NCBI GenBank assembly: GCA_030672345.1
Contig: DAOVGO010000190.1
Location: 1-9,882 of the forward strand
From: Methanosarcinales archaeon
GTDB lineage: Archaea > Halobacteriota > Methanosarcinia > Methanosarcinales > Methanogasteraceae
DNA length: 9,882 nt
Direction: 5' to 3'
In this document: piece after piece, positions 1 to 7,218 of the stretch
How the letters are laid out: the number at the start of each line of letters is the position of its first letter
How positions within the stretch are numbered: the first letter of the stretch is position 1
Notes under the pieces: generated by a model
What the model was told of the DNA's origin: nothing
What the model saw: the letters and a program-made list of their open reading frames with translations, nothing else
Databases searched by the model: none
Translations under genes and position numbers: made by a program

Positions 1-137
1 CCGGAACAGGGACTTCCTGATGCTCAGTTGACCCGGATCGACAATGGGGTGAATTTGGGTTAGTACTTCGGCTCTGGAAACTTGTTCTGCGGAAGTTCGG
101 AAAGGCAAAATCATTTCGGAAAATCACATCCCGGTGA

Positions 138-1241
138 TCAAAACCCTCCGCGCATCAGGTCAAGTGCGCGTACGATGTCTGCCTCGCTTATGGCATACGA
201 CATGCGGATATGCTCCGCACCATAGATGCCAAATGCTGATCCCGGCACCGTGATCACGCCGCGTTCAGCCAGATCTGCCGCGGTGCGGTCGCCATCCCCT
301 ACCCGTGGAAAGACGTAGAATGCGCCCGCAGGGGTCGCACACTCAACATTCATCTCTCGAAGCCCGCCCAGCAGAATATCCTGCCTCTTTTTGAACCGAT
401 CCCGCATCTCTGTCACGCAGTCCTGCGGACCTGTGATCGCTGCAAGTACTGCCATCTGCGCAACCGAGTTTGCGCACGCCTGCACGTACTGGTGCAACTT
501 GTGAAACTGCTCGATGTACTCGGGTCTTGCTGCCAGATATCCGAGGCGCCAGCCGGTCATCGCGTAGGTCTTGGAGGCTGCATTCACCGTGACTACATTG
601 TCTGTGAACTCCGCGGGGCTGACATGCTCGCCTTCGTAGATGAAAAACTCATAGACCTCGTCAGAGATGATCGTGAAATCGTGATCCTCGGCGAGTTCTG
701 CGAACGCTTGTATCTCCTTTCTCGATTGGACAGTTCCACACGGATTTGACGGTGAATTCACAATTAAGACCTTTGTATTGCGTGTGATCTGCTCAGCCAC
801 CACGTCAGGATCGAGACGGAAATCGACGAGCGGAACGCTGACCACCCGCCCACCTGCGATGCGTGATAGCGCCATGTACGCGACAAAACCCGGATCAGGG
901 ACCAGAACATCATCGCCCGGCTCAACCAGGGCTTGCAGGCTGATGTGCAGCGCCTCGCTTGCACCGGACGTCACAATGATCTCGTCAGGACTCGCTGTGC
1001 TGTTGTTGTCACGCAGGAACTTCTCTGAAAGCGCCTCCCGAAGTTCTGGTATGCCTGCGCCCGCCGTGTATCTGGTGCATCCTTCTCTGATCGCATCAAT
1101 CGCAGCATCGCATACATGCGCCGGTGTCGGGACGTCAGGTTCTCCGATCCCGAGATTGATGCTGCCAGTGCCTGCTGCCTCAAACATCTTGCGGATGCCA
1201 GAGGTGTCGATCTCTGATACCCGGTCAGTGAACGATCTCAT
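138..1241 (-). CDS. PLP-dependent class I/II aminotransferase (aspartate aminotransferase-like)
   Basis: This is a complete 367-residue fold-type I aminotransferase, which moves an amino group between an amino acid and a 2-oxo acid in the cytoplasm. Seen in the sequence: the N-terminal GIGEPD substrate-loop motif (31-36), SNP with the cofactor-binding Asn166, Asp194 and Tyr197 in SDEVY, the Schiff-base Lys224 in AASKTYAMTGWRLGY, and the carboxylate-binding Arg346 in HIRMSY. The length is normal for the family (370-400). The ATG at 1241 is preceded by a weak AGGT and by a TATA-like box. The family is COG0436-like; which amino acid is used (Asp, Ala, aromatic or other) cannot be told from sequence alone. 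The gene stands by itself: the next genes to the right run the other way. Function class is secure, substrate is not. Confidence 0.93.
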   Translation of the reverse strand: MRSFTDRVSEIDTSGIRKMFEAAGTGSINLGIGEPDVPTPAHVCDAAIDAIREGCTRYTAGAGIPELREALSEKFLRDNNSTASPDEIIVTSGASEALHISLQALVEPGDDVLVPDPGFVAYMALSRIAGGRVVSVPLVDFRLDPDVVAEQITRNTKVLIVNSPSNPCGTVQSRKEIQAFAELAEDHDFTIISDEVYEFFIYEGEHVSPAEFTDNVVTVNAASKTYAMTGWRLGYLAARPEYIEQFHKLHQYVQACANSVAQMAVLAAITGPQDCVTEMRDRFKKRQDILLGGLREMNVECATPAGAFYVFPRVGDGDRTAADLAERGVITVPGSAFGIYGAEHIRMSYAISEADIVRALDLMRGGF

Positions 1242-1251
1242 CGTTTACCTA

Positions 1252-1275
1252 TTCAAACGTTGAAACATAAATAAT
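1252..1275 (-). promoter_or_regulatory. Candidate promoter of the aminotransferase gene
   Basis: On the minus strand TTATTTATG (1275-1267) resembles an archaeal TATA box, centred about 30 nt before the ATG. Transcription would then start about 4 nt before the start codon, giving a very short leader. Between box and start sits a small inverted repeat, TTCAA-acg-TTGAA (1252-1264), placed where a repressor could act. The box is inferred by resemblance and spacing, and a 5-bp inverted repeat can occur by chance. Confidence 0.35.
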
Positions 1276-1442
1276 CATCGAGACTTGCTCCGAAAAACTC
1301 TCAAAAACAGTGGCGTTAGCCACAATTCTGAAAACCACTTTTTCATCGACAGTAATGCGAAGCATCGGCACAGCCATAAGCACTGCGATAGCCATGTCGT
1401 ATGCGTTTTTTATCTGGATTTGGCGTTACTATGACCGCATCC

Positions 1443-1529
1443 ATCACGAATGCGCACGCCCCGGACGAATGACACGATTTTATTCCGTTTTAGCATTCGT
1501 GGAATTCGTTTATTCGTACCATTCGTGAT
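1443..1529. repeat. ATTCGT repeat cluster bounded by a perfect inverted repeat
   Basis: Four copies of ATTCGT begin at 1495, 1504, 1512 and 1521, so units of 9, 8 and 9 bases follow each other. Two copies in the opposite orientation (ACGAAT) begin at 1446 and 1465. The outermost copies form a perfect 10-bp inverted repeat, ATCACGAATG (1443-1452) against CATTCGTGAT (1520-1529). The cluster lies in the gene-free stretch 1242-1719 between the divergent aminotransferase and acylphosphatase genes. No convincing ORF, tRNA or transposase remnant was found in that stretch. It may be a decayed repeat element, a protein-binding array or a remnant of tandem duplication. Confidence 0.6.
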
Positions 1530-1719
1530 TTCCAAGCCGATAACGCTAAACAGGTATGCCCCATCTACGAGATGCTTCCAACGCGAATTACCAGAGAGCC
1601 ATTTTACCTTTCGGAATCGCATATCCTCGGATGTACCGGTGAATGCCATCGAACCTGTTCCAGATATGTTTTTGTCTGATGAGGTGGTAAAAAGCCCATG
1701 CGCTAACGAGGTGATTCGC

Positions 1720-2007
1720 ATGAGGACCATTCACATCGTCGTAACAGGCAGGGTACAGGGCGTAGGGTTCCGTCACTTCACTGTGAGACGTGCCCGGAAT
1801 CTCGGTCTCTGTGGCTGGGTGAGGAACCTGCCTGACGGGCGGGTCGAAGCAGCGGTGCAGGGTCCTGACGAGAGCGTCGAGACGCTGATCGATCTGCTGC
1901 GAACCGGTCCTGCTGCATCCGAGGTCACGGATCTGAAGATCGAGGAAATTGAAGAGACCATGGAGATAGAGCACGAAGCGTTTTCCGGGTTTGATGTGAG
2001 GTTTTAA
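1720..2007 (+). CDS. acyP: Acylphosphatase
   Basis: A 95-residue acylphosphatase, which hydrolyses the carboxyl-phosphate bond of acyl phosphates to a carboxylate and phosphate in the cytoplasm. The N-terminal signature GRVQGVGFRHF (10-20) contains the phosphate-binding loop and catalytic Arg18; the second signature GWVRNLPDG (32-40) contains catalytic Asn36. Length and ferredoxin-like pattern are normal for the family. The frame is open further upstream, to 1450, but only the ATG at 1720 gives a normal N-terminus and has a good ribosome binding site (GAGGTGAT, 1708-1715). A weak TATA-like GATATGTTTTT lies at 1663-1673. The stop is followed at once by the start of the next gene (TAA then ATG), so the two are surely co-transcribed. 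Confidence 0.93.
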   Translation: MRTIHIVVTGRVQGVGFRHFTVRRARNLGLCGWVRNLPDGRVEAAVQGPDESVETLIDLLRTGPAASEVTDLKIEEIEETMEIEHEAFSGFDVRF

Positions 2008-2595
2008 ATGTCGAGCGATTCGGTTGAGGATTTGATTGAAAAACTGGAGAGTATACGTGGATTTAAGGTCATTGCGAGCGAGCCGCAGCACGTTCTGGTG
2101 GATATCCGGGACTTTGGAATGGACGCCTCAGAACTGATATCCCGCCTTTCGGAACACGGGACCTGGGTGCATGAGTGCGGAAGCGATTGCATCCGGATCG
2201 ATGCGGACGCAATTGACCAAAAGCTGATCGATGTGATCGCCAGTTCGATCAGGGCGTGGGGGCGTGATCTTGCCAGAAGAAACATCGAGGATGTGCTGAA
2301 AGGAGGAATGTGTGTGGGCAGGAGAGATTGTGAATATTATCCGTGCCATTTCGAGGGGCAGGACTGTACGTTCTGCTTCTGCCCGTTTTATCCGTGCGAT
2401 GATGCGCGCACAGGCGGCAGATACGTCGAGAGCTCGACTGGCGGCATGGTCTGGAGTTGCGTGGACTGCACGATCATCCACGAACCCGATGTCGCACAGG
2501 AGATACTCGATGAGTTGATGGCGCTTGAACCAGGCGGTGATGTGCGGGCGGTGTTTCAAAAGACGGTCGCAAGACGCCTGTCGGGCACTGCATAA
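2008..2595 (+). CDS. Cysteine-rich small-domain zinc protein with N-terminal extension
   Basis: A 195-residue protein. Residues 108-160 match the archaeal cysteine-rich small domain (the PF04071 type): CEYYPCH, QDCTFCFCPFYPC, then a TGG turn and VWSCVDCTIIHEP. Cysteines sit at 102, 108, 113, 120, 123, 125, 130, 151 and 154, with His114 and His158 also available, suggesting one or two bound metal ions. Members of this family are often found near or fused to cobalamin-synthesis proteins, but no such gene is visible here. Residues 1-100 form an acidic alpha/beta-looking region with two further cysteines (57, 61) that I cannot assign. The start has GAGG eight bases before the ATG and begins directly after the acylphosphatase stop. 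Biochemical role unknown. Confidence 0.85.
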   Translation: MSSDSVEDLIEKLESIRGFKVIASEPQHVLVDIRDFGMDASELISRLSEHGTWVHECGSDCIRIDADAIDQKLIDVIASSIRAWGRDLARRNIEDVLKGGMCVGRRDCEYYPCHFEGQDCTFCFCPFYPCDDARTGGRYVESSTGGMVWSCVDCTIIHEPDVAQEILDELMALEPGGDVRAVFQKTVARRLSGTA

Positions 2596-2606
2596 GTCTG
2601 GCAAGG

Positions 2607-2616
2607 TAAGTATATC
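2607..2616 (+). promoter_or_regulatory. Candidate TATA box of the endonuclease III gene
   Basis: TAAGTATATC lies in the 50-nt gap between the cysteine-rich gene and nth. Its centre is about 34 nt before the nth ATG, predicting a transcript that starts roughly 6-10 nt before the start codon. That fits the lack of a clear ribosome binding site there. nth may therefore be transcribed both from here and by read-through from the two genes before it. Confidence 0.4.
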
Positions 2617-2645
2617 TGGATGTTCATCACGCGGATTACCGAATC

Positions 2646-3302
2646 ATGCCTGCAAACACCAATATCGACGATATCATCCAGGTTCTAAAAAGCTCGAATA
2701 AAAGATTTGAGCCATCCGCGATTGCGAAGGTCTCTCATGAACGCGACCCGTTCCTGGTTCTGATCTCGTGCCTCTTAAGTCTCAGGACGAAGGACGAAGT
2801 GACCTCTGCCGCCTCAGAACGCCTATTCTCTCTGGCTAAGACGCCTGAGGAGATGCTGGGATTGAGTACCGCAGATATCGAGGATGCGATTTATCCGGTT
2901 GGATTCTACCGGAGAAAGTCCGTGCAGATTCAAGAGATCTCAAAATGCCTGATAGAACAGTACGATTCAGAGGTTCCTGATGAGATCGATGAACTTTTGA
3001 AGTTCAAAGGCGTTGGCAGAAAGACTGCGAACATCGTGGTCACGTTCGGGTTTGGCAAGCCGGGAATCGCCGTGGATACGCATGTGCACAGGATATCGAA
3101 CCGGCTCGGGCTTGTTGCGACAAAAACGCCGGATCAGACCGAGTTTGAGCTGAGAAGGATATTACCAGAGGAGTACTGGCGGGATTTTAACGATCTGCTC
3201 GTGGTTCACGGGCAGAATGTCTGCACACCGGTCAGCCCGAGGTGCAGCGAGTGTCTGATCAGCGGGTATTGCAAGAAGGCTGACGTCACCCGGCAGAGGT
3301 GA
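2646..3302 (+). CDS. nth: Endonuclease III, DNA glycosylase/AP lyase
   Basis: A 218-residue base-excision repair enzyme that removes oxidised pyrimidines from DNA and cuts the strand at the resulting abasic site. Seen in the sequence: the helix-hairpin-helix at 117-131 (KFKGVGRKTANIV) with catalytic Lys126; the catalytic Asp144 in VDTHVHR; and four cysteines at 193, 200, 203 and 209 in the canonical C-X6-C-X2-C-X5-C spacing that binds the [4Fe-4S] cluster. The SLRTKDE segment (45-51) is typical of archaeal members. Length is normal. The ATG at 2646 has no obvious Shine-Dalgarno, consistent with a nearly leaderless transcript from the TATA-like box before it. All key residues are intact, so the enzyme should be active. 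Confidence 0.96.
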   Translation: MPANTNIDDIIQVLKSSNKRFEPSAIAKVSHERDPFLVLISCLLSLRTKDEVTSAASERLFSLAKTPEEMLGLSTADIEDAIYPVGFYRRKSVQIQEISKCLIEQYDSEVPDEIDELLKFKGVGRKTANIVVTFGFGKPGIAVDTHVHRISNRLGLVATKTPDQTEFELRRILPEEYWRDFNDLLVVHGQNVCTPVSPRCSECLISGYCKKADVTRQR

Positions 3303-3342
3303 GCGGATCACAGGGGCGGGGATTTGCGCCTGATCGCACCTC
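3296..3342. terminator. Hairpin between convergent genes, overlapping the nth stop
   Basis: GAGGTG (3296-3301) pairs with CACCTC (3337-3342), and GATCA (3306-3310) with TGATC (3331-3335), separated by a small internal loop. Inside, GGCG (3315-3318) can pair with CGCC (3327-3330). The structure lies in the 83-nt gap between nth and the convergent minus-strand gene and includes the nth stop codon. There is no T-run, so it would act as a 3'-end structure or a processing signal rather than as a bacterial-type terminator. Confidence 0.3.
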
Positions 3343-3385
3343 CGCGATTCATCCATCTGCGGGCTCTCACATGCGAGCGTCCGTA

Positions 3386-4237
3386 TCATCCGCGTCTACC
3401 GCCTCTGCTTTTGCGACCCGAAAACCACCAAAACACCCTCTGCAAGAACAGCATAATCCTGTACCTGATCGGCAGCGCCATTGACACGATCTTTTTCGTG
3501 GATAACGCGTCTCTGAAGAATCGCAGTTTCTCCTTACTCTCGATCATGTCCCGAAACGTCTCGCGATCCATAAATAACGCAAGCGGCTTCACACCGAAAT
3601 GCTCCTTCACGCTCTCTGTGATGTGGTGGTACTCACGCCGCCAGTCCGTAATCTGCCTCATCTTCGGCTTTATCGCATCAAGCGTCGTTATGAGGTTGAT
3701 CGTGCCCCCCTCGATCCCGATGATCCAGTTCGTCCAGACGTCCTGCCCGGAAAAGATCGTGAGCATCACAAGCGCGTTGTCAGGTGCGGCGGCAAAGAGT
3801 TTCTTGACCGTGCGGTACTCGAGATCGGCGAGCCAGTGTGATCCGGCTGGATACTGGCAGATCCCGTCCCCGAACTCGCCGGATATGGCGTCTTTCAGCG
3901 AGAACAGCTGTTTGATGTAATTTGCGTCGAGATCGACAGTACTCTCGAATCTGGTGACGATGCGGCGTATTGCCGGGTAGGATACCACATAAACGGTATT
4001 TACGCATTCTCCGCGGTATATCTCTTTGATAACATCTTTCATCCGGTATCCCGGTGTGAACCGCTCTTTCAGGTCAGGTCTCGACCCCTGTTCGGTGTGT
4101 ATGATCTTGATCGGCATACCATCGTTGTGTATGACGATGATCGCAGATCCCGGCTTTCCTCTGTGGAAAAGAGCATGATAGAAGTTGTTCCAGTGCTCGA
4201 TCCCCCAGTCCACGATTCTGATGTTCTCGCCGATCAT
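3386..4237 (-). CDS. Unknown protein coupled to GH35 beta-galactosidase
   Basis: A 283-residue protein that I do not recognise. I place the start at the ATG at 4237: it overlaps the GH35 stop as ATGA and has GAGGTG eight bases before it. A GTG at 4246 in the same frame lies inside that ribosome binding site and is less likely. The protein is rich in Trp, Tyr and His, for instance an N-terminal WGIEHWNNFYHALFHRG stretch and a central WTNWIIGIEGG stretch. There is no signal peptide or long membrane helix. The C-terminus has an amphipathic hydrophobic stretch (LFLQRVFWWF) followed by a strongly basic tail of about ten residues with five Arg/Lys, which could touch membrane or nucleic acid. Translational coupling suggests a role tied to the glycosidase, such as handling or sensing its substrate. 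That is inference from context only. Confidence 0.8.
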   Translation of the reverse strand: MIGENIRIVDWGIEHWNNFYHALFHRGKPGSAIIVIHNDGMPIKIIHTEQGSRPDLKERFTPGYRMKDVIKEIYRGECVNTVYVVSYPAIRRIVTRFESTVDLDANYIKQLFSLKDAISGEFGDGICQYPAGSHWLADLEYRTVKKLFAAAPDNALVMLTIFSGQDVWTNWIIGIEGGTINLITTLDAIKPKMRQITDWRREYHHITESVKEHFGVKPLALFMDRETFRDMIESKEKLRFFRDALSTKKIVSMALPIRYRIMLFLQRVFWWFSGRKSRGGRRG

Positions 4238-6396
4238 CGCTGGCACACCTCAAGAATCCGAACCGTGTACGCAGGAACCGTGATCATCGGACCCAGGACC
4301 GCTTCGTTTTCCGGATCGTCCAGATCAAGACCCGTCCTGCCGATATCAACCTCTTTTCCAGCAGGTCCAGTGTTCGCCACAAAAAGAATCTCTTTTTCAT
4401 CTGCTCTGTGGATCGTCACATCGATCTGCGGGTCGGTGCAGGGGATCTGCCGGATCAATCCGGCTGTGGATGCAATACGGTCGATGATTCTGGTGATGCC
4501 TGATAACCCATCAATAGCTTTTGGAAACAGGAATCCGAAGTGAATGATGCTGCCGCTTCCAACAGACTGCCTGTAGATGAGCGTGTTCCCGTTATCGGTC
4601 AGTACGGGATCTGCATCTGCCGAACCGATATCAAAGAGACCGGCATCTCTCAGTTCGATGCTGTCCATCTCATCCCTCCTATCCATCCCGTCCATCCCAT
4701 CAACCGTCACCAGATCCACCTTCTTCTGTGGTTTTGGCAGGTATCTTCCAAGAATGTCACACCTGTTCATCGTTTCGTCAAAAACAGGAATTCTTGGTCC
4801 CATGACAAGGCATCCGCCGTTTCTTACGTAGCTGAGCAGCTTTTCCTGCACACCTCTGCTCATAAAATCGAATGTGGGCAGCACAACCATCCTGTATTCG
4901 TCAAGCGCCTCCTCAGGTAGCTCGGTATCGCCTATGGCAACAGCGTATTTCGCAGCGCCGAACCCGTAATAGAGCGCATCCCACTGCCGCCCGTATTCGA
5001 GCTGGATTATGTCGTCAAACCCGAGGTCATCCTCGCTTACATAGTATTCGGGCGTGATACCTCCGAGAATGGGAATCGGCGTCAGGAGCGATGATGCAAG
5101 TTCAAGGCGGGCACAATCGCGGTTTATCAGGAGTATTCCTTCGCATTTCCTGCTCAACTCCTGATAATTCATCCGTTCAAGGAGCCGGTTCAACCTCTGG
5201 TAGAACTCGAACCGCTCTTTCCTGACTCCTCCGAATCGGTTGACTGGACTTCCCACCCACCGCTCGCGCTCGACAAGCATGTAGAAATTGATACCTGAAA
5301 TCCCGTGCATCAGCGCAGCGTGCGTTGTGAATCTGATATCGTCGAACATGATCGGCTTTGCAGGTATCGGGAGTGCGACGAACCCTGATGCGAACTCTGC
5401 CGCAAAAGCCACGCGACTTGTGCCGTTAAGGTACTGAATACACCGTTTGACCTTGTGATACTCTTCTTTGTAGTAGTATAGGTCAAAACCGACCGTATCG
5501 ACGATCTTTTCCATCCTGACATGGTTGTACGGCGGTTTTGCGCACATCCCTGGAAGGTTGTGGTAGATGAACGTGTCCACACCGCGTTCCCTCAGCATCC
5601 ATGCAATCCGCTTTAGCCCGTACTGCAAATAATACTCCTTGTATTCAATCCAGTCCAGATAATACGGCAGATCGCTCATGCTGCGGGCGCCAAAGTCGCG
5701 TGGCGGCGGCACCTCGTCAAACGATCCGTAATTCGTGCCGTAGAGTTCGTTCAGCCGCCCGATATCACGGTATTTTTCGATTAAGATCCGTCGATACAGG
5801 CGGAGCGCACCGGCTGAGTAATCATGGTCGTAGGGCTGGGTGCGCAGGAAGAACGATAGCTCGTTGTCTGCCTGAACCGCGATGATGCAGCCCTCCGGGT
5901 GCAGATGCTCTCTGATGATTGGGGCGACGCGATCGAAATATATGCCCACTTCCAGGTAAAATTTTTCCGATGCGTAACTCGGAACAGGAAACATCCGCGG
6001 AGGGGACGGGAAGATTACGGGCGTGCCATCTGCTGTGACCGACTGGATCTCGGGATCGTGCACGATGCGCTTCGGAAACCCGAAGTACGTGATCTCTGAA
6101 TTGACATGCGGACCCGGACGCAGCAGAACATGCATATCCTTCTCCTCGCAGAGCGTGAGAAACGCATCCAGGTTGTAATCCGGGTTGATCTCGCCAAAAT
6201 CGAACTCTCCTGGTGCAGTCTCGTGAACGCCCCATGGCACGTAGGTGCAGATCGTTCCAAAACCCATCTCGCGGACGCGATCGAGTATCATGCTCCATCT
6301 AAAGCGGTCGAGCCGCCAGTAATGGACGCTACCGCTCACCAGAAGCTCAGGATCGCAATCGAGATAGAACCGTTCGTTGCGGATCGTCAGTGCCAT
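4234..6396 (-). CDS. Glycoside hydrolase family 35-type beta-galactosidase, cytoplasmic
   Basis: A 720-residue glycosidase of clan GH-A expected to cleave terminal beta-galactosides. The N-terminal barrel opens with the family signature SGSVHYWRLDRFRW (21-34) and ETYVPW-like CTYVPWGVHE (50-59). The acid/base is probably Glu179 in ADNE (176-179), and the nucleophile Glu334 in AAEFASG. Residues about 415-545 look like the Rossmann-like middle domain also found in GH42 enzymes (RMVVLPTFDFMSRG, then a GGCLVMGPR strand). A small beta domain closes the protein. No signal peptide is present, so the substrate is probably taken up or made inside the cell. Residues 567-579 are an Asp/Met-rich run encoded by a 9-bp tandem repeat. 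The ATG at 6396 has no clear ribosome binding site. The assignment to GH35 rather than GH42 rests on the N-terminal motifs. Confidence 0.88.
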   Translation of the reverse strand: MALTIRNERFYLDCDPELLVSGSVHYWRLDRFRWSMILDRVREMGFGTICTYVPWGVHETAPGEFDFGEINPDYNLDAFLTLCEEKDMHVLLRPGPHVNSEITYFGFPKRIVHDPEIQSVTADGTPVIFPSPPRMFPVPSYASEKFYLEVGIYFDRVAPIIREHLHPEGCIIAVQADNELSFFLRTQPYDHDYSAGALRLYRRILIEKYRDIGRLNELYGTNYGSFDEVPPPRDFGARSMSDLPYYLDWIEYKEYYLQYGLKRIAWMLRERGVDTFIYHNLPGMCAKPPYNHVRMEKIVDTVGFDLYYYKEEYHKVKRCIQYLNGTSRVAFAAEFASGFVALPIPAKPIMFDDIRFTTHAALMHGISGINFYMLVERERWVGSPVNRFGGVRKERFEFYQRLNRLLERMNYQELSRKCEGILLINRDCARLELASSLLTPIPILGGITPEYYVSEDDLGFDDIIQLEYGRQWDALYYGFGAAKYAVAIGDTELPEEALDEYRMVVLPTFDFMSRGVQEKLLSYVRNGGCLVMGPRIPVFDETMNRCDILGRYLPKPQKKVDLVTVDGMDGMDRRDEMDSIELRDAGLFDIGSADADPVLTDNGNTLIYRQSVGSGSIIHFGFLFPKAIDGLSGITRIIDRIASTAGLIRQIPCTDPQIDVTIHRADEKEILFVANTGPAGKEVDIGRTGLDLDDPENEAVLGPMITVPAYTVRILEVCQR
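4664..4699. repeat. 9-bp tandem repeat inside the GH35 gene
   Basis: Four imperfect 9-base units follow each other on the plus strand: TCCATCTCA, TCCCTCCTA, TCCATCCCG, TCCATCCCA. Because the unit is three codons long the reading frame is kept. On the coding strand it yields a run rich in Asp, Met and Gly (GMDGMDRRDEMD). It lies between the middle domain and the C-terminal beta domain, where an expanding linker would be tolerated. Confidence 0.7.
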
Positions 6397-6605
6397 GTTA
6401 TCTGCGTGTTTTTCGGAGTAAAACCACGCGGGTTATTGTGCTTTTTTGCGATATCGAGACGTCTATCCGTGCCGGCATCGTTCCGGTTCCGGATGGTAGG
6501 AAATTCTGGTTTCATGAGTTGTGTCTTTAGCACCGGATGACCATAAGACTGCCCTACCATGCGGTCTTAACGGTAAGCCCTGCCTCGCTGGAGACTGCTA
6601 TTAGA
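6397..6605. other. Non-coding gap with hairpin and complementary octamer
   Basis: No credible gene lies here. On the plus strand 6544-6552 pairs with 6561-6569 (nine pairs, one of them G-U) and encloses an eight-base loop, CCTACCAT (6553-6560). That whole loop is the exact complement of ATGGTAGG at 6493-6500, so a pseudoknot-like fold is possible. The one wobble pair becomes an A-C mismatch in a minus-strand transcript, which slightly favours a plus-strand RNA. The region is also the leader side of the GH35 gene and the trailer side of the PIN gene, so it could belong to either transcript. Confidence 0.4.
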
Positions 6606-7133
6606 CTATGACCTGGTATGAGTAAATGTTACTCCCATCTCCAAAATACGATCGAGGTGGTATGCCCTGATCCCTAATTTTTGACAGTATGAACAGAGTC
6701 GATAATCCTTGGTTAGCACCCCTCCATCGCTATTTTTAGCCGCAAAAATTATAGAAGTGTCTGTGAACCCAAATTTAAATATTTCATCCGAGTCAAGAAT
6801 AGTATCTTTTGAGATGTATATTTCACCCATAGTCTCCAAGACTTCAAGGTTATCCCGGATCAATCTGGCGAAACGGTCACTTTTAAGCTGTTCTGCAAAA
6901 TTTGAAACCTCTGACAATACGCCCGGGGTCACAGTAATAGTTTTTGAGTGTGCCAAAAATAGTTGGAGAATCTCAAAACTTTTATCATCGTAGCCATATT
7001 TCTTAAGTCTTTTAAATTTGGATATCACTTTTTTATCATATATTCCTGTTAAGAACAATAGGAGGGGTACGGTATCGATTATTACATTCTTGGGAGCTCT
7101 GACCCATTTTTTTGACATACGTGGCGGCACCAT
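6606..7133 (-). CDS. PIN-domain protein, putative ribonuclease (VapC-like fold)
   Basis: A PIN-domain protein of 175 residues from the chosen start; residue numbers here count from that ATG. PIN domains bind Mg or Mn and cut RNA. The acidic residues fit the family: Asp20 in VIIDTVPLLLFL after the first strand, Glu75 in GVLSEVSNF, Asp125 in GFTDTSII and Asp143 in VLTKDYRLC. The GTG at 7142 lies in the same frame but overlaps GGTGAT, the likely ribosome binding site of the ATG at 7133; an ATG at 7118 is a second candidate. No antitoxin-like gene lies next to it, unlike typical VapBC pairs, so it may be a lone toxin relative or a housekeeping nuclease. The gene is clearly AT-richer than its neighbours (about 37% GC in 6721-6780 by hand count), which may mark a transferred gene. 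Confidence 0.8.
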   Translation of the reverse strand: MVPPRMSKKWVRAPKNVIIDTVPLLLFLTGIYDKKVISKFKRLKKYGYDDKSFEILQLFLAHSKTITVTPGVLSEVSNFAEQLKSDRFARLIRDNLEVLETMGEIYISKDTILDSDEIFKFGFTDTSIIFAAKNSDGGVLTKDYRLCSYCQKLGIRAYHLDRILEMGVTFTHTRS

Positions 7134-7145
7134 TTGTATCACCCA

Positions 7146-7172
7146 TTTATAGTTACGCTGGCTGTTTTATTT
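7146..7172 (-). promoter_or_regulatory. Candidate promoter region of the PIN gene
   Basis: Two TATA-like boxes lie on the minus strand: AAATAAAA (7172-7165) and CTATAAA (7152-7146). The first predicts a transcript start near 7144, giving a short leader that carries GGTGAT before the ATG at 7133. The second predicts a start near 7124, which would fit a leaderless transcript using the ATG at 7118. The sequence alone does not decide between them. Confidence 0.4.
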
Positions 7173-7218
7173 GGTGATGTCCCACAAACCGTGGCTTTAA
7201 ATTGATAATCATCACGCT

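Noticed and set aside
1..63. Open plus-strand frame from the left edge ending in TAG, possibly the last 20 codons of a gene
   Set aside because: Too short to recognise; no motif. The region 1-137 shows nothing else that I can support.
1310..1528. A 72-codon plus-strand ORF with a hydrophobic middle
   Set aside because: It begins with GTG, has no ribosome binding site, runs through the ATTCGT repeat cluster and has no protein-like conservation that I can see.
1495..1529. ATTCGT units considered as a mini CRISPR array
   Set aside because: The repeat is six bases with gaps of two or three; there are no spacers of CRISPR length and no cas genes.
1450..1719. In-frame extension upstream of acylphosphatase
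   Set aside because: The added residues have no family likeness and start in the repeat cluster; the ATG at 1720 gives the normal family length and has a strong ribosome binding site.
5822..6298. A 158-codon minus-strand ORF inside the GH35 gene
   Set aside because: It is an out-of-frame shadow; the GH35 frame carries the family motifs across the same region.
6620..6634. Small perfect hairpin GAGTAA-atg-TTACTC near the PIN stop
   Set aside because: It lies within the PIN coding sequence and is only six pairs long, which is expected by chance.
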